In this document: in pieces, positions 1 to 8,300 of the stretch
How positions within the stretch are numbered: position 1 is the stretch's first letter
How the letters are laid out: every line of letters begins with the position of its first letter
Source: Desertivirga arenae
Lineage (GTDB): Bacteria; Bacteroidota; Bacteroidia; Sphingobacteriales; Sphingobacteriaceae
Length of the DNA: 64,000 nt
Reading direction: 5' to 3'
Assembly (NCBI RefSeq): GCF_017355785.1
Contig: NZ_JAFEWE010000014.1
Location: 62,001-126,000, forward strand
Position numbers and translations under genes: made by a program
The notes under the pieces: model-generated
The model's input: the letters and a program-made list of their open reading frames with translations, nothing else
Database searches by the model: none
What the model was told of the DNA's origin: nothing

Positions 1-39
1 CGCTATAATTATTAGTTCTGCCATTCACGGATAGAAAAT

Positions 40-1548
40 ATGAATAACAAACTTCCTGCAGTGTTGCTGCTCTCTGTATTTGTAGTTGCAACATGCGGGT
101 TAATTTATGAACTGATTGCCGGAACTCTTGCCAGTTACCTTCTTGGAGATTCCGTAACGCAGTTCTCTACCATTATTGGTGTTTATTTATTTTCAATGGG
201 AATTGGCAGCTGGTTGTCCAAGTACTTTGAGAAAAATATCTTATCCTGGTTTATCCAAATAGAAATATTGGTTGGAATTGTTGGTGGAATAAGTTCTACT
301 TTACTATTTCTTCTATTTGAAAGCATTGCCTCTTTCAGGGTACTGTTGTACGGTCTGGTATCCCTTACAGGAATATTGGTAGGTTTGGAAATCCCCTTGC
401 TGATGCGTATCCTTCAGAACCGTTTTGAGTTTAAGGATCTTGTGTCGAAGGTGTTTACCTTCGACTATATTGGGGCCTTGCTTGCATCCCTTATCTTTCC
501 GCTGGTATTGATCCCCTATTTAGGCTTGGTAAAAACAGCATATCTGTTTGGCATCCTCAATGTCTCTGTTGCTTTATTGGTCTGTGTAAATTTTAAAAAA
601 GAGATACCAGCGGTTAATTACCTTCAATCTGCCTCTATAATAAGTATCCTTGGTCTGCTGCTGGGTTTTGTATACGCCGAAAAGATCACCAATTTCTCCG
701 AAAGTCTCAGCTATAACGACACCATTATTTATTCCAAGAGTACCTCTTACCAACGCATTATCCTGACTAAACGAGGAAAAGTCCTACGGTTATTCCTGAA
801 CGGAAATCTTCAGTTCAGTTCCGACGACGAGTATCGCTATCATGAGGCCCTGGTACACCCCGGTCTTCAGGCCCTGCCGCAAGCACGTAAGGTTTTGATA
901 ATGGGAGGCGGCGACGGTTTGGCGGTTAGAGAAATACTTAAATATCCTAATGTAGAGCAAATTACCCTTGTTGACCTGGACAAAGGAATGACCTCTTTGT
1001 TTCAAAAGAATGAGATGTTATTGAGTTTGAACAAGAAATCATTACTGTCGAAGAAAGTGAAGGTGGTTAATGCAGATGCTTTTACCTGGGCCCGTCAGCA
1101 AAAGGAAACTTTTGATTTTATAGTTATTGATTTCCCGGATCCTTCTAATTATTCTGTAGGAAAATTATACACAAATTCCTTTTATTCAATAATTAAGGAA
1201 CTATTAAATCCAGACGGGATCATGGTGGTACAATCTACATCTCCTTTTGTAGCCCCTAAATCGTTCTGGACCGTCAATAAAACTCTTGAATCTGTAGGTC
1301 TGCACACTGTTCCCTATCATAACTATGTTCCATCTTTCGGTGAATGGGGATATATTATGGCGATGAAGAAGAGTTTCTATAAGAAGCCGAACTCCTTTAT
1401 TTCCAACCTTAAGTTCATAAGTAAGGAAAGCATGGATCAAATGCTGTATTTTCCAAAAGACATGGCCAAGAGAGAGACGGAAGTGAATAAATTGAACAAT
1501 CAGGTGCTGGTGAAATATTTTGAGGATGAGTGGGCATCGGTTCTTTAA
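40..1548 (+). CDS. speE: Membrane-fused spermidine synthase (polyamine aminopropyltransferase)
   Basis: The 502-residue protein joins about seven N-terminal transmembrane helices (residues 1-215) to a C-terminal spermidine synthase fold. The SAM-type binding loop GGGDG is at 289-293, followed by an acidic strand end (VDLD, 311-314) and the motif DFPDPSN at 364-370, all typical of aminopropyltransferases, which transfer aminopropyl from decarboxylated SAM to putrescine. The membrane-fused form is known in many bacteria and its true substrate is often untested. The stop codon lies inside the next gene, so the two are probably translated together. No S-adenosylmethionine decarboxylase is in view; it may lie upstream of the window. 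Family is sure, substrate is inferred. Confidence 0.88.
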   Translation: MNNKLPAVLLLSVFVVATCGLIYELIAGTLASYLLGDSVTQFSTIIGVYLFSMGIGSWLSKYFEKNILSWFIQIEILVGIVGGISSTLLFLLFESIASFRVLLYGLVSLTGILVGLEIPLLMRILQNRFEFKDLVSKVFTFDYIGALLASLIFPLVLIPYLGLVKTAYLFGILNVSVALLVCVNFKKEIPAVNYLQSASIISILGLLLGFVYAEKITNFSESLSYNDTIIYSKSTSYQRIILTKRGKVLRLFLNGNLQFSSDDEYRYHEALVHPGLQALPQARKVLIMGGGDGLAVREILKYPNVEQITLVDLDKGMTSLFQKNEMLLSLNKKSLLSKKVKVVNADAFTWARQQKETFDFIVIDFPDPSNYSVGKLYTNSFYSIIKELLNPDGIMVVQSTSPFVAPKSFWTVNKTLESVGLHTVPYHNYVPSFGEWGYIMAMKKSFYKKPNSFISNLKFISKESMDQMLYFPKDMAKRETEVNKLNNQVLVKYFEDEWASVL

Positions 1549-3196
1549 GAACTCAATTACAAATAGTATCAGCAGAAGAGGATTTATGCTTCGTGCGGGA
1601 CTTATTTGTTCTGGCATTGCGCTCAATGCCTGTATCCGAAAAATTAAGCCCGGGTCTTCTCCTTATTCCGATATACCAGCTGAACTTAAAGGACCCGATG
1701 CAAGCGCTGGACATGTTCTGAGGGACAAGGTATCACTACCTAAACCCTCTTACTCCAGGGATGTTGGTGTTTTAGTTATTGGAGGGGGAATTTCCGGCCT
1801 TTCGGCTGCGCGTTGGCTGAAGAAAAATGGCTTAGAGAATTTTGAACTGCTGGAATTAGAGAACCAGACAGGGGGAAACTCAAAGTTCGGGGAATCGAAG
1901 GTTTCAAAATACCCTTTGGGTGCACACTATGTTACCCCTGCCAATAATGAAAATAAGGATCTGATTGATTTTTATCAGGAATGTAACCTGATCACTCATT
2001 TCGAGAACGATCTCCCTTTTTATAATGAATATTCAATCTGTTTCGACCCGGAGGAAAGATTACTCATAAACGGACAGTGGCAGGAAGGCCTTATTCCTGA
2101 ATTTGGTATACCCGCAGAGGATAAAGACCAGATAAAAAGATTTCTGGCTTTAATGGAGGAACTGAGATATGTTAGAGGAAATGATGGAAAGTATGCTTTC
2201 GATATTCCCTTGGATCACAGTTCGACAGATACTACATGGCGGAAACTTGATAACCTATCTTTCAGCGATTACCTAAAGGAAAGCCGCTTCAACTCCCCTT
2301 ACCTCCTATGGTATCTTGAATATTGTTGTAAGGACGATTATGGCCAGAAGCTTGACAAGATATCAGCGTGGGCTGGCTTGCACTACTTCGCAGGAAGAAA
2401 GGGAAAGGCAGCGAATGCCGAGAGCTCAACAGTTCTAACCTGGCCTGAAGGAAATGGATATTTGATGCAACGTCTTACTGCCCGACTTGAAGGGCACGTT
2501 CGTTCTTCTACACTTGTTTATGGTATTAGGGAAGATAAGTCTTTCATGCTGGTCGACGTGTATGATCTGAAGAAAAAAGAATCTTACCAGATAAGGGCAA
2601 AGAAATTGATCATGGCAACACCTCAATATGTAACAAGGAAATTGCTCAAAAATTTCACAAGAGCCGAGGTGGATTATGAAGGCTTTAACTATGCGCCCTG
2701 GCTGGTTGCCAACATTACACTTAAAGGCTTAGCAGGAGCACCGGGCGCGCCACTTTCCTGGGATAATGTAGCTTATAACACGCCCTCCGTTGGTTATGTC
2801 GATGCAAATCACCAGGATATTACAGCAGAGGGCGGTTCCAAGATCATTACGTACTATCTTCCTTTATGTGATCAAGATACCCGTATTGCCCGGCTAGCTG
2901 CTTACGCTAGAAATCATGAACAATGGCTGGACATAGTAGTGCCCGAGCTTGAGTACCTGCATCCTAATATCACCGACCAGATTGAAAATGTAGAGTTCTG
3001 GGTTTGGGGACATGGAATGATAAGTCCTGCAAAAGGTTTTGTTTGGGGAGAAAGCAGAAGAAATGCTAATCAGCCACTAAATCATCAGATATTTTTTGGA
3101 CATAGTGATTTAAGTGGAGTTAGCATTTTCGAAGAAGCCTTTTACCAGGGAATAAAGGCAGCCAAACAAGTACTCGATTCGTATGGAAAAGTTTAA
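1526..3196 (+). CDS. Tat-exported FAD-dependent amine oxidase-like lipoprotein
   Basis: A 556-residue flavoprotein if the ATG at 1526 is used; a TTG two codons earlier is possible. The N-terminus has a twin-arginine signal (SRRGF, RR at 17-18) ending in a lipobox LNAC (Cys 36), so it should be folded in the cytoplasm, exported by Tat and lipid-anchored. The dinucleotide-binding motif GGGISG is at about 86-91 and a C-terminal FAD contact region (GVSIFEEAFYQG) closes the fold, as in the amine oxidase/phytoene desaturase superfamily. It overlaps the spermidine synthase by 23 bases and the next gene by 14. The context suggests a polyamine-related oxidation at the envelope, but no substrate can be read from the sequence. 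Confidence 0.8.
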   Translation: MSGHRFFKNSITNSISRRGFMLRAGLICSGIALNACIRKIKPGSSPYSDIPAELKGPDASAGHVLRDKVSLPKPSYSRDVGVLVIGGGISGLSAARWLKKNGLENFELLELENQTGGNSKFGESKVSKYPLGAHYVTPANNENKDLIDFYQECNLITHFENDLPFYNEYSICFDPEERLLINGQWQEGLIPEFGIPAEDKDQIKRFLALMEELRYVRGNDGKYAFDIPLDHSSTDTTWRKLDNLSFSDYLKESRFNSPYLLWYLEYCCKDDYGQKLDKISAWAGLHYFAGRKGKAANAESSTVLTWPEGNGYLMQRLTARLEGHVRSSTLVYGIREDKSFMLVDVYDLKKKESYQIRAKKLIMATPQYVTRKLLKNFTRAEVDYEGFNYAPWLVANITLKGLAGAPGAPLSWDNVAYNTPSVGYVDANHQDITAEGGSKIITYYLPLCDQDTRIARLAAYARNHEQWLDIVVPELEYLHPNITDQIENVEFWVWGHGMISPAKGFVWGESRRNANQPLNHQIFFGHSDLSGVSIFEEAFYQGIKAAKQVLDSYGKV

Positions 3197-4253
3197 GGAG
3201 ATCAAGCAACCCTGGTTAAATTCTGTTAGCTCAGACACTATTTTTATCCTACTTCCACCCTTTCTGGCCTTGTTTATTGTTGGTTTATTCCCAACGCAAT
3301 TTAAGGAATCAGATGCAATGCCCGCTCTTTATTGGCTAATATTGATTGTATTTGTGGATGTGGCCCATGTTTACAGCACTTTATACCGCACCTATTTTAA
3401 CCCCAGGGAACTCAAAGCAAAAAAATCCTTATTAGTGGCTGTACCTTTGTTCTGCTACGTGATCAGTGTCGTTTTCTACAGCCTTGATCAACTATTGTTC
3501 TGGCGCGTACTAGCTTATCTGGCGGTATTTCACTTTATCCGGCAACAGTACGGGATCATGCGGTTATACTCAAGAAATGAGAAAGAAGATAAACTATCCA
3601 TAGTGATCGACTCTCTAACGATCTATTCAGCAACCCTTTATCCGATCTGCTTCTGGCATCTTAACCCCAACCGGAACTTCAATTGGTTTATTGAAAACGA
3701 TTTCCTTCGTTATCCTCTGCCCTTCCTATCACTGTTATTTGCCTGGGTATATGTTGCTGTACTTATACTTTACATCCTTAAGGAGATAACTCTGTTAAAC
3801 AAACATAAGCAGTTTAATGTCCCCAAAAATATATTGATCCTTGGCACAGTCTTATCCTGGTATTTCGGTATCGTTTACTATAATGGAGATATGGCCTTCA
3901 CTACCCTTAATGTTTTATCGCATGGGATCCCCTACATGGCTTTAATCTGGTTTTTCGAAAAGAAAAGATATAGTAAAGAGATAACTGAAGGCAGCAAGGT
4001 ATTAAAATTTTCCTTTGGGAAGTATGGTGTTGTAGTCTTCATCCTTATCCTTGCCTCTTTAGCATACGCGGAAGAAGGACTTTGGGATGGTTTAATCTGG
4101 AAGGAACATAATGACCTTTTTCCCGTATTTTCAATTTTACCAAAGATTGAAGAAAGGCAACTACTTTCATTATTGGTTCCCTTGCTTGCCCTTCCTCAAT
4201 CCACCCACTACGTTCTTGATGGCTTTATTTGGAAAATTAGAAAGAAATCTTGA
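3183..4253 (+). CDS. Polytopic membrane protein, unknown function
   Basis: A 356-residue protein with about nine or ten hydrophobic helices from residue 18 to the C-terminus and short polar loops. I do not recognise a family with certainty. It starts inside the end of the FAD oxidoreductase gene (14-base overlap), so it belongs to the same coupled operon and is likely a partner of the spermidine synthase/oxidoreductase pair. A few buried charged and histidine residues (HVYSTLYRTY near 60, HFIRQQYG near 118, STHYVLDG near the end) hint at a catalytic or metal/heme role rather than pure scaffolding, but this is speculative. The 55 bases to the next, convergent gene show no clear terminator. Confidence 0.7.
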   Translation: MEKFKEIKQPWLNSVSSDTIFILLPPFLALFIVGLFPTQFKESDAMPALYWLILIVFVDVAHVYSTLYRTYFNPRELKAKKSLLVAVPLFCYVISVVFYSLDQLLFWRVLAYLAVFHFIRQQYGIMRLYSRNEKEDKLSIVIDSLTIYSATLYPICFWHLNPNRNFNWFIENDFLRYPLPFLSLLFAWVYVAVLILYILKEITLLNKHKQFNVPKNILILGTVLSWYFGIVYYNGDMAFTTLNVLSHGIPYMALIWFFEKKRYSKEITEGSKVLKFSFGKYGVVVFILILASLAYAEEGLWDGLIWKEHNDLFPVFSILPKIEERQLLSLLVPLLALPQSTHYVLDGFIWKIRKKS

Positions 4254-4308
4254 TCCGATCACTCTTTATTGACCTAAGGCAAGTCAAGCGATTAAAACCC
4301 TTTATGTC

Positions 4309-5628
4309 TTAGTCTTCAACCTCCTTAAACTTTATCCTTAATCTCACTTTCTGGGTCCCTGCTTTAGGCCCGTGCCAAGCCGGTCCGTCTACTACCAGGC
4401 TGATCGCCTTAACATTTAGATTTGGACTATCGGTTTTTACAATCTTGAAATCGCTGAGAGATCCATTAGAAGAAACAGAGAAGCTTAGTACAACCGTACC
4501 TTTTTGTCCTTTTGATACTATCGCGTTTTTCTTTATGTACTTGTTATATTCCTGCCATCCATGAACAGGTGCAACTTCCCTATTTTGATTATCCGCAGGA
4601 TCATCATCTCTTTTACTTCCGTAGCCGACTACCACAACTTCATTTAGTGAAGAACTGGAAGGATTCATGGCGATAACAATACTATCGTTCTTATTTACCT
4701 TTATTGATGCGCTGTCGAAACCTATGTAAGCTAGTTGCAAGGTTTGATTAGAGTCAGGAACCGCTAACTTAAATTGTCCGTTAAGATCTGTAACAGTCGC
4801 AATGTCAGTTCCTTTTACTTTTACAAATACCCCTGGGAGTGTTTGGTTAGTCGTTTTGTCTCTCACTGTACCTGTTACTTGTTTTCCATCACCTTGTAAG
4901 TTTGTTTTAAGTGATGATGAGCCTCTAATCTTAAACGTCTTAGACTTCAATTCGTCTACTGCCACTCCTGGAACACGACCTTGCAAGGCTATTTGCGGAG
5001 CTAATTCCTCTGCTTTGATAGTAGCGACAGCACCTGTAACAGAACTTTTCTTTTGAGTGCCATAGCCTATAATAACTACCTCATTCAATTGCCCAGGATC
5101 CTTTTTTTCGGGAACCTCAAGCATTGCTATTTCTGGTTCAGCTCTTGATACGGTTACTAAGTTGTCTCGCGGTTTTTCCGGAGCTGGCTTGCGCTTTCTG
5201 GAGTTTGTTGCAATATCCACCTTTTCATCCATAACTTTAGCTGGGTCAGGATTTGCAGGTTTTAACACACTATCAACTTTCGATGATCTCTCTTTTTGAT
5301 TTCCTGCTGAAATCCTTCCTGGAGATTTATCTTTTATCACAAATAACGCAGCAAGGCCAGAAACGATAAGTATGGAAGCAGCAATACTCCACCTAATTAA
5401 AGGAAGAATACATGATTTTTCGGGTCTTGTCCTTTGATCGATAAGATCATCGATCTCTAGTAACACCCTTTCATGTTCCTGCGGCTCCCCCGATTCCATC
5501 CCCATGATCAGATCCATTAAAAGCGGATCTTCCTGGGCTTGGCGTTCAAGCTCATACATAGCTTTAGCATCAAGTTCTCCATTGAGATACTTCCGAATTA
5601 AGGATATGTTGTATTTGTTACTCTCCAC
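4309..5628 (-). CDS. Hybrid anti-sigma factor with SusC-like segments and TonB C-terminal domain
   Basis: A 439-residue protein with a GTG start overlapping the sigma gene stop by 11 bases. Residues 1-75 are a short cytoplasmic part like Bacteroidota anti-sigma factors, 79-98 is a single membrane helix, so the rest is periplasmic. Residues about 180-240 resemble the start of a SusC plug (EVVIIGYGTQKKSSVTGAVA), 248-322 is a CarboxypepD_reg-like domain (TGTVRDKTTNQTLPGV), 329-337 repeats the VVVVGYG motif, and about 355-437 is a TonB C-terminal-like domain (GTVVLSFSVSSNGSLSDFKI). It should hold the ECF sigma factor until a periplasmic or outer-membrane signal arrives. The domain order is unusual; no FecR domain is seen. 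Confidence 0.75.
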   Translation of the reverse strand: MESNKYNISLIRKYLNGELDAKAMYELERQAQEDPLLMDLIMGMESGEPQEHERVLLEIDDLIDQRTRPEKSCILPLIRWSIAASILIVSGLAALFVIKDKSPGRISAGNQKERSSKVDSVLKPANPDPAKVMDEKVDIATNSRKRKPAPEKPRDNLVTVSRAEPEIAMLEVPEKKDPGQLNEVVIIGYGTQKKSSVTGAVATIKAEELAPQIALQGRVPGVAVDELKSKTFKIRGSSSLKTNLQGDGKQVTGTVRDKTTNQTLPGVFVKVKGTDIATVTDLNGQFKLAVPDSNQTLQLAYIGFDSASIKVNKNDSIVIAMNPSSSSLNEVVVVGYGSKRDDDPADNQNREVAPVHGWQEYNKYIKKNAIVSKGQKGTVVLSFSVSSNGSLSDFKIVKTDSPNLNVKAISLVVDGPAWHGPKAGTQKVRLRIKFKEVED

Positions 5629-6193
5629 CGTTCTTCTCCATACAAATTTTTAAATTCCTTTTTCCGTTCTGTATATAGCTTTTAACCTCATTCAAACTGA
5701 AGCCTGTTAAATCCACAATCTCTTTGTAGCACTTCTCATTTAAAAAGAACAGGTCGATACTTTGTTTTTGCCGTTCTGGTAGCTTCTCCACGCATTTCTC
5801 GAGTGCGGTAAGGGCTGCCTCCTTTTCTTTATGGTCTTCCTGATGCTGACTTACAGGAAATTCCACAAATTCATCGAAAGAAACATATTGCATTTTCTTA
5901 TTTGAACGCAGCTGCATCAGGCAGTAGTTCTTGGTCAACACATAAAGCCAGCTGGCAAATTGCCTGATCTCCTGCTTTTCTATCTTCCTGATAAGCTCTT
6001 CGAAGATCTGCATTACAGCATCCTTACTACGTTCAGTATCCTGGAAGTAGCGATAGCAGACATAGTAAACCATTGAGGAATGGCTTTTAAACAGTTTACC
6101 CAGGATTTCCAGATCGCGCGTAGCCAGATAACGGTCCAGGAGTTCCTGGTCGCTAGACTGATCTGTTTTCCCTGAATTACTAAACCAACTCAT
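5618..6193 (-). CDS. ECF-type RNA polymerase sigma factor
   Basis: A 191-residue sigma-70 family protein of ECF type. Region 2 lies at about 15-85 (LLDRYLATRD, FQDTERSKDAVMQIFEELI, FASWLYVLTKNYCLMQLR) and region 4 at about 125-185 with the helix-turn-helix around YKEIVDLTGFSLNEVKSYIQNGKRNL. There is no region 3 or 1.1, as usual for the class. It is the first gene of a two-gene operon with the overlapping anti-sigma gene. The 79 bases before the divergent VWA gene must hold both promoters, so the VWA gene is a natural candidate for its regulon. Confidence 0.92.
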   Translation of the reverse strand: MSWFSNSGKTDQSSDQELLDRYLATRDLEILGKLFKSHSSMVYYVCYRYFQDTERSKDAVMQIFEELIRKIEKQEIRQFASWLYVLTKNYCLMQLRSNKKMQYVSFDEFVEFPVSQHQEDHKEKEAALTALEKCVEKLPERQKQSIDLFFLNEKCYKEIVDLTGFSLNEVKSYIQNGKRNLKICMEKNGGE

Positions 6194-6272
6194 TTAAGTG
6201 TCTGAAAATAATTTTTATTTATCGCTTATGGAAATTTTCCTGATGATGCATCCTTCGCCAAAATTCAATAAC

Positions 6273-8186
6273 ATGAAAGGAAATCTATACCTCATTATCC
6301 TGCTCTTAAGTCTGGTTGGCTTTAAAAGCAGTTCAGTGCGCACTATCAGTGGAACGGTGCGCGATCAATTAGATGGCTCTCCTCTACCGGGTGTGTCCGT
6401 AAGAGTGGAAGGTACAACTATTGGAGCATCAACAGATACCAAAGGGCATTATTCTTTAAAGATCCCATCGAACGAGGTGAATCTGGTCTTTTCATTTATT
6501 GGCTATGAAACTCTGAAAGTCAAGCCGGGGAAAACTGATCGCCTTAATGTTACTCTAAAGCAGTCGAAATCCGAACTGAAGGAAGTAGTGATAGTTGGAT
6601 ATGGAACCCAAAGAAAACAGGACGTCACTGGAGCAGTGGCAGCTGCTCCTACAGCTGCTATGCAGGCTAAGGTATCTGGGATTGCAATAAGGGGCCAAAA
6701 CAATCAAGTATATACCCGACATATATTAATTCCCGACCACAACACAGAATCTTACAAGGAGATTACCGAAAACGGTTTCCAGAATCCCAAAGATCAAGCT
6801 TTATCGACCTTTGCAGTAGATGTGGATGGCGCTTCCTATACAAATCTGCGTCGCTTTATTAATAATGGGCAGCTTCCTCCCAAAGATGCCGTGCGTGTAG
6901 AGGAGATGATCAATTACTTTAAATACGACCTGGAGGGTCCAAAAGACGATAAACCAGTCGCAATTCATACAGAACTGTCCTCTGCGCCCTGGAATGCCCA
7001 GCACCAGCTACTACGGATAGGTTTAAAGGCAAAAGAGGTTAAGACAGAAAAATTGCCGGCCTCTAATCTTGTTTTCCTGATCGACGTTTCAGGCTCAATG
7101 TCTCCAGAAAACAGGCTTCCTTTAGTCAAGACCTCCCTGAAGATGTTGGTTGATCAGTTAAGGGATAAAGATCAGGTTGCTATAGTAACTTATGCAGGCT
7201 ATGTGACATTGGCGTTAAAAAGTACTCCAGGTAGCCAGAAAGCTGAAATCAAAAATGCGATTGATGCTTTAGGTTCAGGCGGATCGACAGCGGGTGGAGC
7301 AGGATTAAAAATGGCTTATCAGGTCGCTCGTGAAAATTTCAAGAAAGAGGGTAATAACAGGATCATTATGGCGACGGATGGTGACTTTAATGTAGGAGCC
7401 TCCAGTGACAAGGATATGGAAGATCTCATTGTGCAGGAAAGAGAAAGCGGAGTAAACATTTCTGTTTTAGGATTCGGAATGGGAAATCTTAAGGACAGTA
7501 AAATGGAAACCATTGCTGATAAAGGAAGGGGTAATTATGCATACATCGACAATATTACCGAAGCCAGGAAAGCAATGGTGACAGAATTTGGCGGAACGCT
7601 TTTCACCCTGGCGAAGGACGTAAAAATACAGGTCGAGTTTAATCCCGGCAAAGTTCAGGCCTACCGCTTAATAGGATATGAAAATAGGTTGATGGCAAAG
7701 GAGGATTTTAATAATGATAAGAAAATAGGCGGAGATATAGGTGTTGGACATACGGTGACCGCACTTTATGAAATAATTCCGGTAGGCGTAACAAGTGATT
7801 TCACAGGAAATGTTGATCCTCTTAAATACCAAAAGTCTGAAAAGAAGCCAGATGCAGCTATTTCTGAGGAAGTAGCAACTATAAAATTCAGGTATAAAGA
7901 TCCTCATTCTGATAAAAGCCGCCTGGAACAGGTAGTTCAGGAAGACAAACCGATATCCTTTCAGTCAACCTCTGCAGATTTTCGTTTCGCAAGTGCGGTT
8001 GCAGAATTCGGAATGCTCCTGAGAAATTCAGAGTTTAAACAAGCTTCTTCTTTTGATAAACTTATTTCAAGAGCAAAAGGCGCCAGAGGAAAAGATGATG
8101 ATGGTTACCGGGCCGAGTTTGTACGCTTGGCCGAAAGTGCTGCGATGCTTTCTAAAGGAATGGAACTTGCTAAAGATTCTGATTAA
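6273..8186 (+). CDS. von Willebrand A domain protein with CarboxypepD_reg-like N-terminus (YfbK type)
   Basis: A 637-residue exported protein when started at the ATG at 6273, which begins directly with a signal-type hydrophobic segment; a GTG at 6198 would add 25 unlikely residues. Residues 24-96 form a CarboxypepD_reg-like domain, 101-122 a SusC-plug-like piece (EVVIVGYGTQRKQDVTGAVA), about 150-260 the YfbK-type N-terminal region, and 265-440 a VWA domain with an intact MIDAS site: DVSGS at 271-275, Thr 339 in GGSTAGG, Asp 369 in TDGD. The C-terminal region resembles DUF3520. It likely binds a protein partner through a metal ion at the envelope. It diverges from the sigma/anti-sigma operon, which shares the same SusC-like motif. 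Confidence 0.85.
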   Translation: MKGNLYLIILLLSLVGFKSSSVRTISGTVRDQLDGSPLPGVSVRVEGTTIGASTDTKGHYSLKIPSNEVNLVFSFIGYETLKVKPGKTDRLNVTLKQSKSELKEVVIVGYGTQRKQDVTGAVAAAPTAAMQAKVSGIAIRGQNNQVYTRHILIPDHNTESYKEITENGFQNPKDQALSTFAVDVDGASYTNLRRFINNGQLPPKDAVRVEEMINYFKYDLEGPKDDKPVAIHTELSSAPWNAQHQLLRIGLKAKEVKTEKLPASNLVFLIDVSGSMSPENRLPLVKTSLKMLVDQLRDKDQVAIVTYAGYVTLALKSTPGSQKAEIKNAIDALGSGGSTAGGAGLKMAYQVARENFKKEGNNRIIMATDGDFNVGASSDKDMEDLIVQERESGVNISVLGFGMGNLKDSKMETIADKGRGNYAYIDNITEARKAMVTEFGGTLFTLAKDVKIQVEFNPGKVQAYRLIGYENRLMAKEDFNNDKKIGGDIGVGHTVTALYEIIPVGVTSDFTGNVDPLKYQKSEKKPDAAISEEVATIKFRYKDPHSDKSRLEQVVQEDKPISFQSTSADFRFASAVAEFGMLLRNSEFKQASSFDKLISRAKGARGKDDDGYRAEFVRLAESAAMLSKGMELAKDSD

Positions 8187-8236
8187 AACTGATTGGGCAT
8201 CCTAAACCGTGCCAGGGAGAATTCGATAGTTCTCGA

Positions 8237-8266
8237 GACCAGCATAGTTTCTGTGCTGGTCTTTTT
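8237..8266 (+). terminator. Rho-independent terminator after the VWA gene
   Basis: Eight-base arms GACCAGCA (8237-8244) and TGCTGGTC (8254-8261) are followed by five T residues at 8262-8266, 50 bases after the VWA stop codon. There is no T-run in the other orientation. Confidence 0.8.
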
Positions 8267-8300
8267 CAATCTTGCTCCGAAAAAGTCTTAAACTCATCTC

